64,000 nt of DNA. Origin: Aerococcus sanguinicola. GTDB lineage: Bacteria; Bacillota; Bacilli; Lactobacillales; Aerococcaceae. The notes under the pieces were generated by a model that saw only the letters and a program-made list of their open reading frames with translations, did not search any database and had not been told where the DNA came from. This document shows positions 19,145-28,898 of this stretch, in pieces. The stretch is taken from the NCBI RefSeq assembly GCF_001543145.1, contig NZ_CP014160.1:682001-746000 (forward strand), given 5' to 3'. Both the position numbers and the translations under genes were made by a program. Position 1 is the first letter of the stretch. The number at the start of each line of letters is the position of its first letter.

Positions 19145-19825
19145 TTATTCTGATTTCAAGATCTGGCGTGATCGAATTTCTAAATCGGAGTTTAGATCAT
19201 AGACGATAGGTTGGGCGTTGGGTATTTCAACACCTTCAATGGCATCGTCCGAAATATTTTCGATATATTTAACCAGGGCCCGCAAGCCGTTGCCGTGACC
19301 GACAATCAGGACATTTTTCCCTGATTTAAGGGCTGGAGCCAGCTCATCCTGCCAGTAGGGAGCAAGGCGCTCTAAGGTATCCTTGAGCGATTCCCCTGCC
19401 CGGAGCGATCCTTGGTCCAAGTGGGCGTAGCGTGGGTCTTGGATGCCCGCCGGATCGACTGGTGGGCGCACATCGTAAGTCCGACGCCAGGCATGGACCT
19501 GGTCTTCCCCGTATTTTTCTTTCATCGCGCTTTTATTGTGGCCTTCCAAAGCCCCATAATGTCGACCATTCAGCCGCCAGTTCTTCTGGTAGGGCACATA
19601 GAGCTGGTCCATAGCAGATAGGACAAAGTAGCTGGTCTGGATAGCCCGGCTGAGTAAGGAACTGTAAGCCACATCCACGTGTATATTCGCTGCTTTTAGG
19701 AGGCAGCCGGCTTGGTAGGCATCTGCCTTGCCTTGGTCGGTTAAGGGCGAATCATACCAACCAGTAAAGAGATTCGCTAGGTTGGCTTCACTCTGCCCAT
19801 GTCGTATTAAGATTAGTTTCATCAT
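19145..19825 (-). CDS. gpmA: 2,3-bisphosphoglycerate-dependent phosphoglycerate mutase
   Basis: 226 residues. Converts 3-phosphoglycerate to 2-phosphoglycerate in glycolysis. The RHG motif LIRHGQSEANLANLFTGW holds the phosphorylated histidine near residue 9; ALEGHNKSAMKEKYGEDQV and IVGHGNGLRAL carry the other active-site residues. It is flanked by an SseB-like gene upstream and its own terminator downstream. Either of the first two codons (ATG ATG) can be the start. Confidence 0.95.
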   Translation of the reverse strand: MMKLILIRHGQSEANLANLFTGWYDSPLTDQGKADAYQAGCLLKAANIHVDVAYSSLLSRAIQTSYFVLSAMDQLYVPYQKNWRLNGRHYGALEGHNKSAMKEKYGEDQVHAWRRTYDVRPPVDPAGIQDPRYAHLDQGSLRAGESLKDTLERLAPYWQDELAPALKSGKNVLIVGHGNGLRALVKYIENISDDAIEGVEIPNAQPIVYDLNSDLEIRSRQILKSE

Positions 19826-19934
19826 AATCCCTCATCTTGTTTAAAATCAAGCCAACCCTTCATTGCCAGGGCTAGCCCCTTAGCCTTTATTTTACACCAA
19901 TCCAATTGGCCTGAAAAGGACCGCTGGAAGGAAG

Positions 19935-20327
19935 CTAAGTCCGGGCAATCTTTTGAATCAGCTCGCGGGTAAATTTGATATGGTCTGTATTATTATTGAT
20001 CATAAAGCCTGCCAGTTGGGGATTATCTTTCTCATCCATAAACATGGCGGCTAGGTCAGCGTAAGCGAGGTCTTTAGTGTTTAAAGGACCCAAATCAGCC
20101 AAGACCGCTTCCAAACCGCGCGGTGTAAAAACCGCCAAGTAGGTTAAAGCATCTGGGCTCTTCACCGTAATCAAACGTTCTTGTTCTCCAGCTCGTGCGC
20201 CATCTTGGTCTTTGGCAAGCAGAACCTGGAACTGACTTTTTTGAACAGCTTGGAGTAAGGCTAGGGTATTAGCCCCCGTCTTCTCTTCCTTATAGCGATC
20301 AATTACAGCTTCAATATCCTTTGTCAT
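19935..20327 (-). CDS. SseB family protein
   Basis: 130 residues from the ATG at 20327, preceded by AGGGGGCC. Resembles the N-terminal SseB domain: repeated small helices, then FTPRGLEAVLADLGPLNTKDL and LAGFMINNNTDHIKFTRELI. The role of these proteins in Gram-positives is not established. It has its own promoter at 20354-20382. A longer frame to 20363 lacks a ribosome site. Confidence 0.7.
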   Translation of the reverse strand: MTKDIEAVIDRYKEEKTGANTLALLQAVQKSQFQVLLAKDQDGARAGEQERLITVKSPDALTYLAVFTPRGLEAVLADLGPLNTKDLAYADLAAMFMDEKDNPQLAGFMINNNTDHIKFTRELIQKIART

Positions 20328-20353
20328 CAATAGGCCCCCTTTTCTCTCCATAA

Positions 20354-20382
20354 AATATAGCATGATTTACTAGCGAGGACAA
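20354..20382 (-). promoter_or_regulatory. Promoter of the SseB-like gene
   Basis: Minus strand TTGTCC, 17 bases, TATATT with TGC just before the -10 (extended -10). The -10 complement is 20354-20359 and the -35 complement 20377-20382. Confidence 0.75.
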
Positions 20383-20537
20383 ATATTTAAAGGGGTTATC
20401 GTCAAGATAAGCCTTTATTTTCTTTAAATTATCTATAGAATTTAAAGAATATTAGCGAATTTTAAAAATGCTTACAGCGCTTATATATTTGGATTTAATT
20501 TTTAATTCATTGAGATTAAAATTTGCTTTTTATTTAT
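20383..20537. other. AT-rich spacer without recognised content
   Basis: A stretch very rich in A and T between the SseB promoter and repeat element A1. I see no open frame, hairpin or promoter that I can support here. Confidence 0.5.
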
Positions 20538-20781
20538 GAGCAGGAGTGGAGCTTTGAATTTAATCGTTAGCCATGAACAAGCAAGCGATGTGAATTAGGG
20601 ATAGTTGGCTTTAGCCTTACTAGCCCTTTGAAGCTCGCTAGGCGAGAGACCAAGGCTCGAACCGATGCCATGCTTTAGCCGTTGGAGCTTTAGCGACTTA
20701 CGGATAAAGTACAAGACGGCTTTAGCCAGTGTTGATCCTCTAAATATTTAACGATTAAATTCAAAAGCAAAACGGATGCTC
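20538..20781 (+). repeat. Dispersed structured repeat, element A copy 1 (long form)
   Basis: 244 bases bounded by GAGCAGGAGTGGAGCTTTGAA and, at the other end, its imperfect inverted partner closing in GGATGCTC. Inside are TAGT-TGGC...GCC-TACTA and a 3-prime half also found in copy 3 (ACGGATAAAGTACAAGACGG). It lies between the tuf terminator and the SseB-like gene. Three further copies are in this window. It has no coding frame. Confidence 0.85.
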
Positions 20782-20815
20782 ACGAACAAAGTGTGGTAAA
20801 GATCTCAAAGAATAA

Positions 20816-20845
20816 ATAAAAAGAGGGCCGAAGCCCCCTTTTTCG
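20816..20845 (-). terminator. Terminator of tuf
   Basis: Minus-strand hairpin AGGGGGC-TTCG-GCCCTCT followed by TTTTTATT, with a UUCG tetraloop, about 45 bases after the tuf stop. Confidence 0.92.
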
Positions 20846-20888
20846 TCTGATCATATTTAACTTAAGTGTCAGGAAATGAATACTTTAA

Positions 20889-22076
20889 TTAAGCATCAAT
20901 TTTTGATACAACGCCGGCACCAACAGTGTGGCCACCTTCACGAATAGAGAAGTTTGTACCTTCTTCGATCGCAACTGGGTTGATCAATTCAACTGACATT
21001 GTAACGTTGTCACCAGGCATAACCATTGGTGTATCTTCTGGAAGAGTGATAACACCAGTGATGTCTGTTGTACGGAAGTAGAATTGTGGACGGTAGTTAG
21101 ATAGGAATGGCGTATGACGGCCACCTTCTTCTTTAGTCAACACGTATACTTCTGCTTCGAACTTAGTATGTGGTGTGATAGTTCCTGGTGCAGCTAATAC
21201 TTGACCACGTTCGATGTTTTCACGAGTTACCCCACGTAGTAAGGCACCAACGTTGTCACCAGCTTCTGCGTAGTCAAGAGTCTTACGGAACATTTCAAGA
21301 CCAGTAACAGTTGTCTTAGTGATATCTGGGTTGATACCAACGATTTCAACTTCGTTACCAACTTCAACTTTACCACGTTCAACACGGCCAGTAGCAACTG
21401 TACCACGACCAGTGATTGAGAACACGTCTTCAACTGGCATCATGAATGGTTTATCAGTGTCACGTTCTGGAGTTGGGATGTATTCATCAACAGCATCCAT
21501 TAATTCCATGATCTTGTCTTCGTATTTTTCGTCGCCTTCAAGGGCTTTAAGAGCAGAACCAGCGATGATTGGTGTATCGTCACCTGGGAAGTCGTATTCT
21601 GATAAGAGGTCACGAACTTCAAGTTCTACTAATTCTAGTAATTCTTCGTCGTCAACCATGTCGCATTTGTTTAAGAATACAACGATGTAAGGAACCCCTA
21701 CTTGACGAGCTAACAAGATGTGTTCACGAGTTTGAGCCATTGGGCCGTCAGTTGCAGCAACTACTAAAATCGCGCCGTCCATTTGAGCAGCACCAGTGAT
21801 CATGTTCTTAACGTAGTCCGCGTGCCCTGGGCAGTCAACGTGAGCATAGTGACGGTTAGCTGTTTCGTATTCGATGTGTGAAGTATTGATTGTAATACCA
21901 CGTTCTTGCTCTTCTGGAGCGTTATCGATTGCAGCGTAGTCTTTAGCTTCACCAAAGCCTTTTTTAGCTAATACAGTAGCGATAGCTGCTGATAAAGTAG
22001 TTTTACCGTGGTCAACGTGACCAATAGTACCGATATTAACGTGTGGTTTTGAACGATCAAAATGTTCTTTTGCCAT
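20889..22076 (-). CDS. tuf: Translation elongation factor Tu
   Basis: 395 residues. GTPase that delivers aminoacyl-tRNA to the ribosome. G1 is [10 protein letters not shown] near residue 19, G3 [12 protein letters not shown] near 81, G4 NKCD near 136 and G5 SALKAL. Domains 2 and 3 follow ([18 protein letters not shown], and [18 protein letters not shown]). It lies about 160 bases after fusA but has its own strong promoter and terminator, so it can be expressed apart from the str operon. Confidence 0.99.
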   Translation of the reverse strand: MAKEHFDRSKPHVNIGTIGHVDHGKTTLSAAIATVLAKKGFGEAKDYAAIDNAPEEQERGITINTSHIEYETANRHYAHVDCPGHADYVKNMITGAAQMDGAILVVAATDGPMAQTREHILLARQVGVPYIVVFLNKCDMVDDEELLELVELEVRDLLSEYDFPGDDTPIIAGSALKALEGDEKYEDKIMELMDAVDEYIPTPERDTDKPFMMPVEDVFSITGRGTVATGRVERGKVEVGNEVEIVGINPDITKTTVTGLEMFRKTLDYAEAGDNVGALLRGVTRENIERGQVLAAPGTITPHTKFEAEVYVLTKEEGGRHTPFLSNYRPQFYFRTTDITGVITLPEDTPMVMPGDNVTMSVELINPVAIEEGTNFSIREGGHTVGAGVVSKIDA

Positions 22077-22145
22077 TTTTTAAATTTCCTCCTCAGAATT
22101 TAAGCAATATTATCCATAATAATCTACTATAGATTGAATGATTAT

Positions 22146-22174
22146 ATTATAAGAGGGACAGGGGCTAAAGTCAA
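22146..22174 (-). promoter_or_regulatory. Promoter of tuf
   Basis: Minus strand TTGACT, 17 bases, TATAAT; -10 complement at 22146-22151, -35 complement at 22169-22174. A second overlapping TATAAT lies five bases downstream. About 65 bases of leader precede the ATG. Confidence 0.85.
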
Positions 22175-22239
22175 GAAAACTTGCTCAATTTGCCCCGTCA
22201 ACTCTTACTTTGTCAAGGGTTAAGTCTTAGGCTTTAAGA

Positions 22240-24330
22240 CTATTCGCCGCCCTTACCGTATTTAGCGACAATTTCGTCACCAACGGATTTAGGAACTGGT
22301 TCATAGTGGTCAAAAGCCATAGTGAAGGTACCGCGACCTTGAGTTGCAGAACGTAGGGTTGTTGCATAACCGAACATTTCTGAAAGTGGTACCATGGAGT
22401 GAATTTGGATAGCGTTTCCGCGTGGTTCTTGACCTTCAATACGGCCACGACGAGCAGAAACGTGTCCCATAACATCCCCTAGGTATTCATCAGGAACAAC
22501 CACGTCAACCTTCATCATTGGTTCAAGGATAACGGCCCCAGCGTCTTTAGCTGCATTACGTAATGCAAGAGAAGCAGCAACCTTGAAGGCAGACTCACTA
22601 GAGTCGACATCGTGGTAAGAACCATCGTAAAGTTTCGCCTTCACGTCAACTAATGGGAAGCCTGCAAGAACACCATTTTCCATAGCGTCTTTCAAACCAG
22701 CTTCAACTGAAGGGATGTATTCACGAGGAACAACCCCACCGACGATAGCGTCTTCGAATTCGAAGCCAGCGCCTTCTTCATTAGGTGTGAATTCGATCCA
22801 TACATCACCGTATTGACCTTTACCACCAGACTGACGTACGAACTTACCTTGAGCCTTAGTTTCTTTAGTGAAGGTTTCACGGTAAGAAACTTGTGGTGCA
22901 CCTACAGAAGCTTCAACGTTGAATTCACGTTTCAAACGGTCAACGATGATGTCCAAGTGCAATTCACCCATCCCGGCGATAATGGTCTGACCAGTTTCTT
23001 GGTCAGTTGTCGCACGGAAGGTAGGGTCTTCTTCAGCTAACTTAGCAAGCGCTAATTGCATCTTATCTTGGTCAGCCTTGGTATTTGGTTCAATCGCAAC
23101 TTCGATAACAGGTTCTGGGAATTCCATACGTTCGAGAATAATTGGTGTCTTAGTATCACACAAAGTATCCCCCGTCGTCGTATTCTTCAAACCAACAGCT
23201 GCTGCGATATCACCAGAGAAGACTTCATCAACTTCAGAACGTGAGTTAGCGTGCATGAAGAGGATACGACCAACACGTTCACGTGTGTCTGATGTCGCGT
23301 TTAGAACGTAAGAACCAGCTTCAAGCGTACCTGAGTACACGCGGAAGAAAGTTAGACGACCAACATAAGGGTCAGTCATGACCTTGAAAGCTAAGGCTGA
23401 GAATGGTGCGTCATCATTTGCACGAACTTCGAAGGTATGTTCTGGATCATTAGCCATTTCTGCTTCGATTGGTGGTACATCAGTTGGTGCTGGTAAGTAG
23501 TCAATTACCGCATCCAACATCATTTGAACACCCTTGTTCTTGAAGGCAGACCCACACATTACTGGGAAGAAGTCTAAAGCTAAGGTTGCTTTACGGATAG
23601 CAGCCTTTAATTGGTCTTCAGAGATTTCTTCGCCTTCGAGGTAAGCCATCATTAAATCTTCATCTGTATCAGCGATAGCTTCAACGAGGTCTGTACGCCA
23701 TTCTTCGGCTTGTTCTTGGTATTCTTCTGGAATTTCAGTTTCTTCAATTTCAGTACCAAGGTCATCTTTGTAGATTTCAGCCTTCATGGTTACCAAGTCA
23801 ATGATGCCAGTGAAGTTATCTTCAGCACCAATTGGTAATTGGATAGGGTGTGCATTTGCACCTAGGCGGTCTCTAATTGTGCTTACAGCATATAAGAAGT
23901 CTGCGCCTAGCTTATCCATCTTGTTAGCGAAAACGATACGTGGAACATGGTAAGTATCTGCTTGACGCCATACAGTTTCAGTTTGAGGTTCTACCCCTGA
24001 TTGCGCGTCAAGTACTGTTACCGCACCGTCCAATACACGTAGAGAACGTTCAACTTCAACTGTGAAGTCCACGTGCCCTGGCGTATCGATGATGTTTACA
24101 CGGTAACCCTTCCATTGAGCGGTTGTAGCCGCTGAGGTGATGGTAATCCCACGTTCTTGTTCTTGTTCCATCCAGTCCATTTGTGAAGCCCCTTCGTGAG
24201 TTTCACCGATTTTATGGATCTTACCAGTATAGTACAAGATACGTTCAGTCGTTGTGGTCTTACCAGCATCGATATGGGCCATGATTCCGATATTTCTTGT
24301 TTTCTCAAGAGGGAATTCTCTTTTAGCCAT
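22240..24330 (-). CDS. fusA: Translation elongation factor G
   Basis: 696 residues. GTPase that drives translocation and ribosome recycling. G1 is [16 protein letters not shown] near residue 15, G3 [17 protein letters not shown]4 NKMDK, and domain IV contains [16 protein letters not shown]. The end (around KYGKGGE) is followed by a hairpin AGTCTTA...TAAGACT without a U tract. It lies 208 bases after rpsG; that gap holds hairpins and a TATAAT. Confidence 0.99.
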   Translation of the reverse strand: MAKREFPLEKTRNIGIMAHIDAGKTTTTERILYYTGKIHKIGETHEGASQMDWMEQEQERGITITSAATTAQWKGYRVNIIDTPGHVDFTVEVERSLRVLDGAVTVLDAQSGVEPQTETVWRQADTYHVPRIVFANKMDKLGADFLYAVSTIRDRLGANAHPIQLPIGAEDNFTGIIDLVTMKAEIYKDDLGTEIEETEIPEEYQEQAEEWRTDLVEAIADTDEDLMMAYLEGEEISEDQLKAAIRKATLALDFFPVMCGSAFKNKGVQMMLDAVIDYLPAPTDVPPIEAEMANDPEHTFEVRANDDAPFSALAFKVMTDPYVGRLTFFRVYSGTLEAGSYVLNATSDTRERVGRILFMHANSRSEVDEVFSGDIAAAVGLKNTTTGDTLCDTKTPIILERMEFPEPVIEVAIEPNTKADQDKMQLALAKLAEEDPTFRATTDQETGQTIIAGMGELHLDIIVDRLKREFNVEASVGAPQVSYRETFTKETKAQGKFVRQSGGKGQYGDVWIEFTPNEEGAGFEFEDAIVGGVVPREYIPSVEAGLKDAMENGVLAGFPLVDVKAKLYDGSYHDVDSSESAFKVAASLALRNAAKDAGAVILEPMMKVDVVVPDEYLGDVMGHVSARRGRIEGQEPRGNAIQIHSMVPLSEMFGYATTLRSATQGRGTFTMAFDHYEPVPKSVGDEIVAKYGKGGE

Positions 24331-24538
24331 TTATTCTAACTCCTTTTCAATTTAGTCAACAGAGGCTGGCTCTGCTACTTATATTATAACGTTAATTATA
24401 CTAAAGTGATAGCGTCAGACTTGAAAATCTACCACTTTTTGCATTTCCGTATAAAAGTTACGGAGCATTGAGTGAATGCTGATGATATAGCCAATAAATA
24501 AAGCAGCCAAGTGGAGGCAGGCCCCACTCGCTCCTCTC

Positions 24539-25009
24539 TTACCAGCGGAAGTGTGCGAAGGCCTTGTTGGCTTCTGCCATGTTGTGGGCAGTTTCGCGTT
24601 TACGAACAGCAGCCCCTGTGTTGTTAGCAGCGTCCATGATTTCACGCGCTAAACGAACTTCCATGGTACCTTCACCACGGTCGCGAGCTGCACCAACTAA
24701 CCAACGTAGAGCTAAAGTTTGTCCACGGTCTGGGCGCACTTCAACTGGAACTTGGTAGTTAGCCCCACCGATACGGCGAGCTTTAACTTCAAGCAATGGT
24801 TTGATGTTTTCAAGTGCTTCTTCGAAGACTTCCATTGCTTCACGACCAGTTTGTTCTTTAATGCTGTCGAATGCTTTGTATAAGATAGAAGCTGCTTTAC
24901 CCCGTTTACCATCGATCATCAAACGGTTGATCAAGCGAGTTACTACTTTTGAATTGTAAATTGGATCTGGTAATACATCACGTTTTGCGATATGTCCTTT
25001 ACGTGCCAT
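24539..25009 (-). CDS. rpsG: 30S ribosomal protein S7
   Basis: 156 residues, full length. S7 organises the 3-prime domain of 16S rRNA near the E site. It begins [20 protein letters not shown] and contains [19 protein letters not shown]. It follows rpsL after 24 bases. Confidence 0.99.
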   Translation of the reverse strand: MARKGHIAKRDVLPDPIYNSKVVTRLINRLMIDGKRGKAASILYKAFDSIKEQTGREAMEVFEEALENIKPLLEVKARRIGGANYQVPVEVRPDRGQTLALRWLVGAARDRGEGTMEVRLAREIMDAANNTGAAVRKRETAHNMAEANKAFAHFRW

Positions 25010-25033
25010 TTAAACTCCTCCTTTCGCCTTTTC

Positions 25034-25447
25034 TTATTCCTTAGGTTTCTTCGTACCGTATTTAGAACGGCTTTGGCGACGACCGTCAACACCGGCAGTG
25101 TCGAGTGCGCCACGAACGATGTGGTAACGAACCCCTGGTAAGTCTTTTACCCGGCCCCCACGAATAAGCACAACGCTGTGTTCTTGTAGGTTGTGGCCGA
25201 TACCTGGGATGTAGGCAGTTACTTCGATAAGGTTAGAAAGACGAACACGCGCATACTTACGTAAAGCGGAGTTAGGTTTCTTAGGTGTCATTGTCCCAAC
25301 ACGGGTACATACCCCACGTTTTTGTGGAGAGTTGTTATGTGTTGGTTTCTTCTTCATTGAGTTATAACCACGTCCTAAAGCAGGAGATTTTGATTTTTCT
25401 GTGCTTGATTTACGTGGTTTACGTACTAGCTGATTAATAGTAGGCAT
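25034..25447 (-). CDS. rpsL: 30S ribosomal protein S12
   Basis: 137 residues. S12 monitors decoding in the A site; streptomycin-resistance positions lie in the loop with [13 protein letters not shown] (lysine near 56) and in the [14 protein letters not shown] loop. Both loops have the usual sensitive-type lysines. It is the first gene of the str operon and has its own promoter about 195 bases upstream. Confidence 0.99.
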   Translation of the reverse strand: MPTINQLVRKPRKSSTEKSKSPALGRGYNSMKKKPTHNNSPQKRGVCTRVGTMTPKKPNSALRKYARVRLSNLIEVTAYIPGIGHNLQEHSVVLIRGGRVKDLPGVRYHIVRGALDTAGVDGRRQSRSKYGTKKPKE

Positions 25448-25636
25448 TTACTACTGCTCCTCCTTTCCCAATAATTGGGAGATTCTTTTTAAGTCCACAC
25501 ACCCTGGTGTGTCATTTTACTGTAAAAAAGAAATAACCGATCCATGATCGATTAACTTTCCTACTTCTGTGCATTAATGTATGGCAGTCAGCACGACTGT
25601 ATCACTAATAACAGGAATCTGTATACAAAAAGCACC
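25448..25636 (-). promoter_or_regulatory. Leader of the rpsL (str) operon
   Basis: About 190 untranslated bases between the predicted start of transcription and rpsL. Hairpins seen on the minus strand are CACACC-AG-GGTGTG and CGATC-ATG-GATCG. The length suggests control of the operon, but no known class is recognised. Confidence 0.4.
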
Positions 25637-25642
25637 TTTGAT

Positions 25643-25671
25643 AGAATACCACGTTGCCATTTCATTGTCAA
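25643..25671 (-). promoter_or_regulatory. Promoter of the rpsL-rpsG-fusA operon
   Basis: Minus strand TTGACA, 17 bases, TATTCT; -10 complement 25643-25648, -35 complement 25666-25671. The -35 is perfect. Confidence 0.85.
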
Positions 25672-25710
25672 ACTTTTTCGCAAGATTTTCTTTTGAAGTT
25701 TCATATAGAT

Positions 25711-25744
25711 AAAAAGAGACCGGAAGCTATGTCCCGGTCTCTTT
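25711..25744 (-). terminator. Terminator of the GW amidase gene
   Basis: Minus-strand hairpin AGAGACCGG...CCGGTCTCT followed by TTTTTATC. It is downstream of the amidase gene and of repeat element B1, and upstream of the rpsL promoter. Confidence 0.9.
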
Positions 25745-25760
25745 AGATAAATCAAATAAG

Positions 25761-25908
25761 CCTTAAAGACTTCTGTCGCACTCTACTGGAAACCTGCTTC
25801 AAAAGTCAGTCCAGGCTTCCACTTCATAAACGATATCCGAGCCTCTAGCAAGGCTCTCCTAGCCTTTACTCCAGTGTAAGCAGGCCTAAGCGACTTTTGG
25901 CGCACTCT
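25761..25908 (-). repeat. Dispersed hairpin repeat, element B copy 1 plus truncated second end
   Basis: Read on the minus strand it begins GAGTGCGCCAAAAGTCG at 25907 and ends GACTTTTGAAGCAGG near 25788. The ends are inverted (CAAAAGTC/GACTTTTG) and the inside folds back (CACTGGAG...TGAAGTGG, GCTT...AAGC). Directly after it, 25761-25786 repeats the element's first bases (GAGTGCGACAGAAGTC), as if a second copy had been cut short. It lies in the 3-prime region of the amidase gene. Another B copy is nested in element A3. Confidence 0.75.
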
Positions 25909-25911
25909 TCT

Positions 25912-28617
25912 TTAATAAAGGGTCTTGAAGTAGGTGTCTACGGCGCTACCGATGGCTTTGACCATCTTTTGTTGGTAGGAAGGCGTAGCGACTTTTTGGA
26001 GTTCGTTATAGTTATCAATGAAGCCGAGTTCAATTAAGACGGCTGGCACCATAGTTTCACGAACGACAGCGAAGGTGTTCCGTTTTACCCCACGGTTAAT
26101 AGCCCCTGTGGCATTGATCAAGTTGTTTTGAACCAAGCCAGCAATATAGCGGCTGTTGGTCAGGCGTTGGGCATCATTGTGGTAGTTACCATTAATGGTG
26201 GATGGGTAACCTGTTGTGTATTCATAATAGAAGGTTTCGATCCCGCTTTGGGCCCCGTTAGCTGACGCATTGTGGTGGATAGATAGGAAGAGGTCCGCAT
26301 TGGATTGGTTGGCATCGGCTGACCGGCCAGTGAGTGACACATACTGGTCGCCCGTCCGGCTGAGGATCAATTCATAGCCGCGTTGGCGGAGGTCAGTTGC
26401 TAATTGGTTGGTGAAGTTGAGGTTCAGGTTCTTCTCTAAGTAACCATAAGCTGCGGCCCCTGTCTCTGCCCCACCGTGTCCAGCATCTAGGTAGATGACC
26501 TTGCGCCCATCACGTGAGCGGGCGAGGTCCATTGGCTGAGCCACGGCTTCGGGGATCCAGATGCGTTGGCCTGAGTAGAGATTACTTGGCGAAACATGCT
26601 TATTATAGTTTTGAAGGGCTTCCACACTAATACCGAAGTCACGAGCAATGGAATTCAAGGTATCCCCGTGTTGGACCGCATAGGCCACATCACGCACTTT
26701 AACACCCTTGGAAGTGCTTGGCTTTTGCTTGGTTTGAGGGGCTTGACGGGTCAAGGCTGCTGCATCAATCCAGCCCTTGGTCCCATCATTGAAGCGAACA
26801 TGGGCCCAGTCGGCACGGTTGGTAGAAACTTCCTTGTCTACTTGAACAGATTGACCTTGGTAAGCCTTAGTCTCTTGACGGCTCTTGATGGTTTGGTAGC
26901 CTGGGATCCCCCATGGCTTAGAGTCCACGGTATGGTTGCCGTTCTTAATATAGGCGGTGTAGTTAACATCCTTCATCGGACTGGTGTAGGCATCTTCCTT
27001 ACCGATAACGAGGCCTGCCCGGTCGAACCAGCCGCTGGTCCCATCCGCTAAAGTAATGTAGGCCCAGTTGGCACGGTTGGTGGAAACTTCCTTAGTGACC
27101 TTAACGTACTCGCCTTGGTGGCCTTTCATTTGTTGACGGCTTCTTAAAGTCTCGAAGCCATCAATCCCCCATGGTTTCGAATCGAGGGTATGGTTCCCTT
27201 GGACGATGGTTGCCGTATAGTTGACCTGTCTTTCAGCTGTGGTATAGCGGTCGCCCTTTTGCTTAGGCGCTGGGTTAGCCCCTGACTGAATACCAGCCTT
27301 GTCGAACCAACCGGCTAAACCATCTGCGAAGTTCACATAGACCCAGTCAGCCCGTGTGGTTGACACTTCCTTGGTGACCTTCACATCCTGACCTTGGTAA
27401 GCCTTCATCTGACCACGGCTGCGTAAGGTTTCATAACCAGGAGCACCCCATGGTTTGGAGTCTAAGGTGTGGTTGCCATTCTTAATATGGGCAGTATAGT
27501 TGACTTCTTTAATTGGGCTAGTGTAGGCATCGCCAGAGAAAGTAATCCCCTTGCGATCAATCCAACCGGAAACCGACCCATCGACTGCTTCAATATGGAG
27601 CCAGTCCCCGCGTGTCGTTGAGACAGCTTGGTCAATCTTGACCGCTTTGTTGCGGTAGTTCGGGTATTGTTGACGGGTCACTAGAGTCTGATAGCCGTAA
27701 ATCCCCCATGGCTTGGAGTCGATGGTGTGGCTCTTACCTGTGATCCGGCCATAAGCCTTAAGCGATTCAGGTTCCGTCAGATACTTGTCCCCAGGTAATT
27801 TCTTAGATAGGGCATTGCGGTCCACCCAACCAGCTAAGCTATCCTGGAAGGTCACATAGGCCCAGTTCGCCCGTTCAGTTGAAACGAGTTTGCTGACCCT
27901 TACCACTTCGCCTTGGCGGTCATTCAAGTTGGTCTTCAAAGTCTTGAAACCAGCAGTCCCCCAAGGTAGGCTGTCCAGGGTATGGTTCCCACTGGCCAGG
28001 GTCATGCTTTCATTCACTTCCTTAACAGGGCTGGTGTAACGCTCACCCTTGCGGAGGGCCCGACGATCGGTCCAGCCTTCTTGGCCATCAGCAAAGGACA
28101 CGCGGATCCAGTCTGCCCGCTTGGTCGCTGCTTCAGCATCTACCTTGGCGGCTTGACCATCATAGGATTTCAAATTATTCAGAATTGTTTCAAAGCCTTG
28201 CACGCCCCATGGCTTGGTATCTAAGGTATGTTGGGTACGGACAATAGTGCCATCATAAGATACTTTGTGGGGTTCAACCGTGTAGGCATCGCCCTTGTTT
28301 GCTTCATTTTTAGGCTGGCTTTCTTCAGTCTTAGTAGTTTCAGAAGCTTGGCCGGGTTCCTCATAAACAACTTTAGGGCCTTGATCCGTCTTCCCCGCTT
28401 GGTAGGTCGCCTTGACCTGGTCTTGGTCTTGGGCAGCTGCTTCTACTGCAGGTGTTTCTTCATTGACTTGGGTGTTTTCTTCTACAGGCGCCTTAACTTC
28501 TAAGGCATTGCTTCCCTCTTCAGCCGGCACTTCTTCCGCCTGAACATTTTGAGCGGTCACAATAAAGCTGGCTAGGGCCAGGTGTGACGCTAAAAATAAA
28601 TAGGATCTTTTCTTCAT
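25912..28617 (-). CDS. Secreted N-acetylmuramoyl-L-alanine amidase with six GW modules and LysM
   Basis: 901 residues. A signal peptide ends near A27 (MKKRSYLFL...NVQA, then EEVPAEEG). A Glu/Gln/Ala-rich linker runs to about residue 110. Six GW-type SH3 modules follow (about 110-635), each with (H)T(L/V/I)DxxPWG and W-x-D near its end; such modules bind lipoteichoic acid. A LysM domain (about 641-690, VQHGDTLNSIARDFG) binds peptidoglycan. The last 197 residues are an Amidase_3 domain with zinc ligands in DAGHGG, E of YLEKNLNL and H of SIHHNAS, and the catalytic E of LIELGF. It cleaves the link between MurNAc and the stem peptide. It is a single-gene unit; a TATAAT lies at 28661-28666 (complement) without a clear -35. 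Confidence 0.95.
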   Translation of the reverse strand: MKKRSYLFLASHLALASFIVTAQNVQAEEVPAEEGSNALEVKAPVEENTQVNEETPAVEAAAQDQDQVKATYQAGKTDQGPKVVYEEPGQASETTKTEESQPKNEANKGDAYTVEPHKVSYDGTIVRTQHTLDTKPWGVQGFETILNNLKSYDGQAAKVDAEAATKRADWIRVSFADGQEGWTDRRALRKGERYTSPVKEVNESMTLASGNHTLDSLPWGTAGFKTLKTNLNDRQGEVVRVSKLVSTERANWAYVTFQDSLAGWVDRNALSKKLPGDKYLTEPESLKAYGRITGKSHTIDSKPWGIYGYQTLVTRQQYPNYRNKAVKIDQAVSTTRGDWLHIEAVDGSVSGWIDRKGITFSGDAYTSPIKEVNYTAHIKNGNHTLDSKPWGAPGYETLRSRGQMKAYQGQDVKVTKEVSTTRADWVYVNFADGLAGWFDKAGIQSGANPAPKQKGDRYTTAERQVNYTATIVQGNHTLDSKPWGIDGFETLRSRQQMKGHQGEYVKVTKEVSTNRANWAYITLADGTSGWFDRAGLVIGKEDAYTSPMKDVNYTAYIKNGNHTVDSKPWGIPGYQTIKSRQETKAYQGQSVQVDKEVSTNRADWAHVRFNDGTKGWIDAAALTRQAPQTKQKPSTSKGVKVRDVAYAVQHGDTLNSIARDFGISVEALQNYNKHVSPSNLYSGQRIWIPEAVAQPMDLARSRDGRKVIYLDAGHGGAETGAAAYGYLEKNLNLNFTNQLATDLRQRGYELILSRTGDQYVSLTGRSADANQSNADLFLSIHHNASANGAQSGIETFYYEYTTGYPSTINGNYHNDAQRLTNSRYIAGLVQNNLINATGAINRGVKRNTFAVVRETMVPAVLIELGFIDNYNELQKVATPSYQQKMVKAIGSAVDTYFKTLY

Positions 28618-28898
28618 ACTTTAACTCTCCTAATTCTTATTAATATTCTTGCGTACACTTATTATATCGAATTCGAAAGAAGATTAGGGCTATTAAAGTA
28701 TTTGTTAACAAATTGTAATCTTTTCTTGACAATTTTAAAGAAGTTTACGCTACTTACGGAAAATGATTTTCGCACATTTCCATAGCTTTAAAGTATATAA
28801 TGCTTAAACTAGACAAATGAAAACGACTTATGTTACTATGGATTTACTTAATAAAATTTTAAAAACCTATCGGCATTTAGCCTCTAGAAGGGACAGTT

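Noticed and set aside
24415..24645. 76-codon frame crossing the rpsG end
   Set aside because: It overlaps rpsG in another frame and its first half is a shadow of S7.
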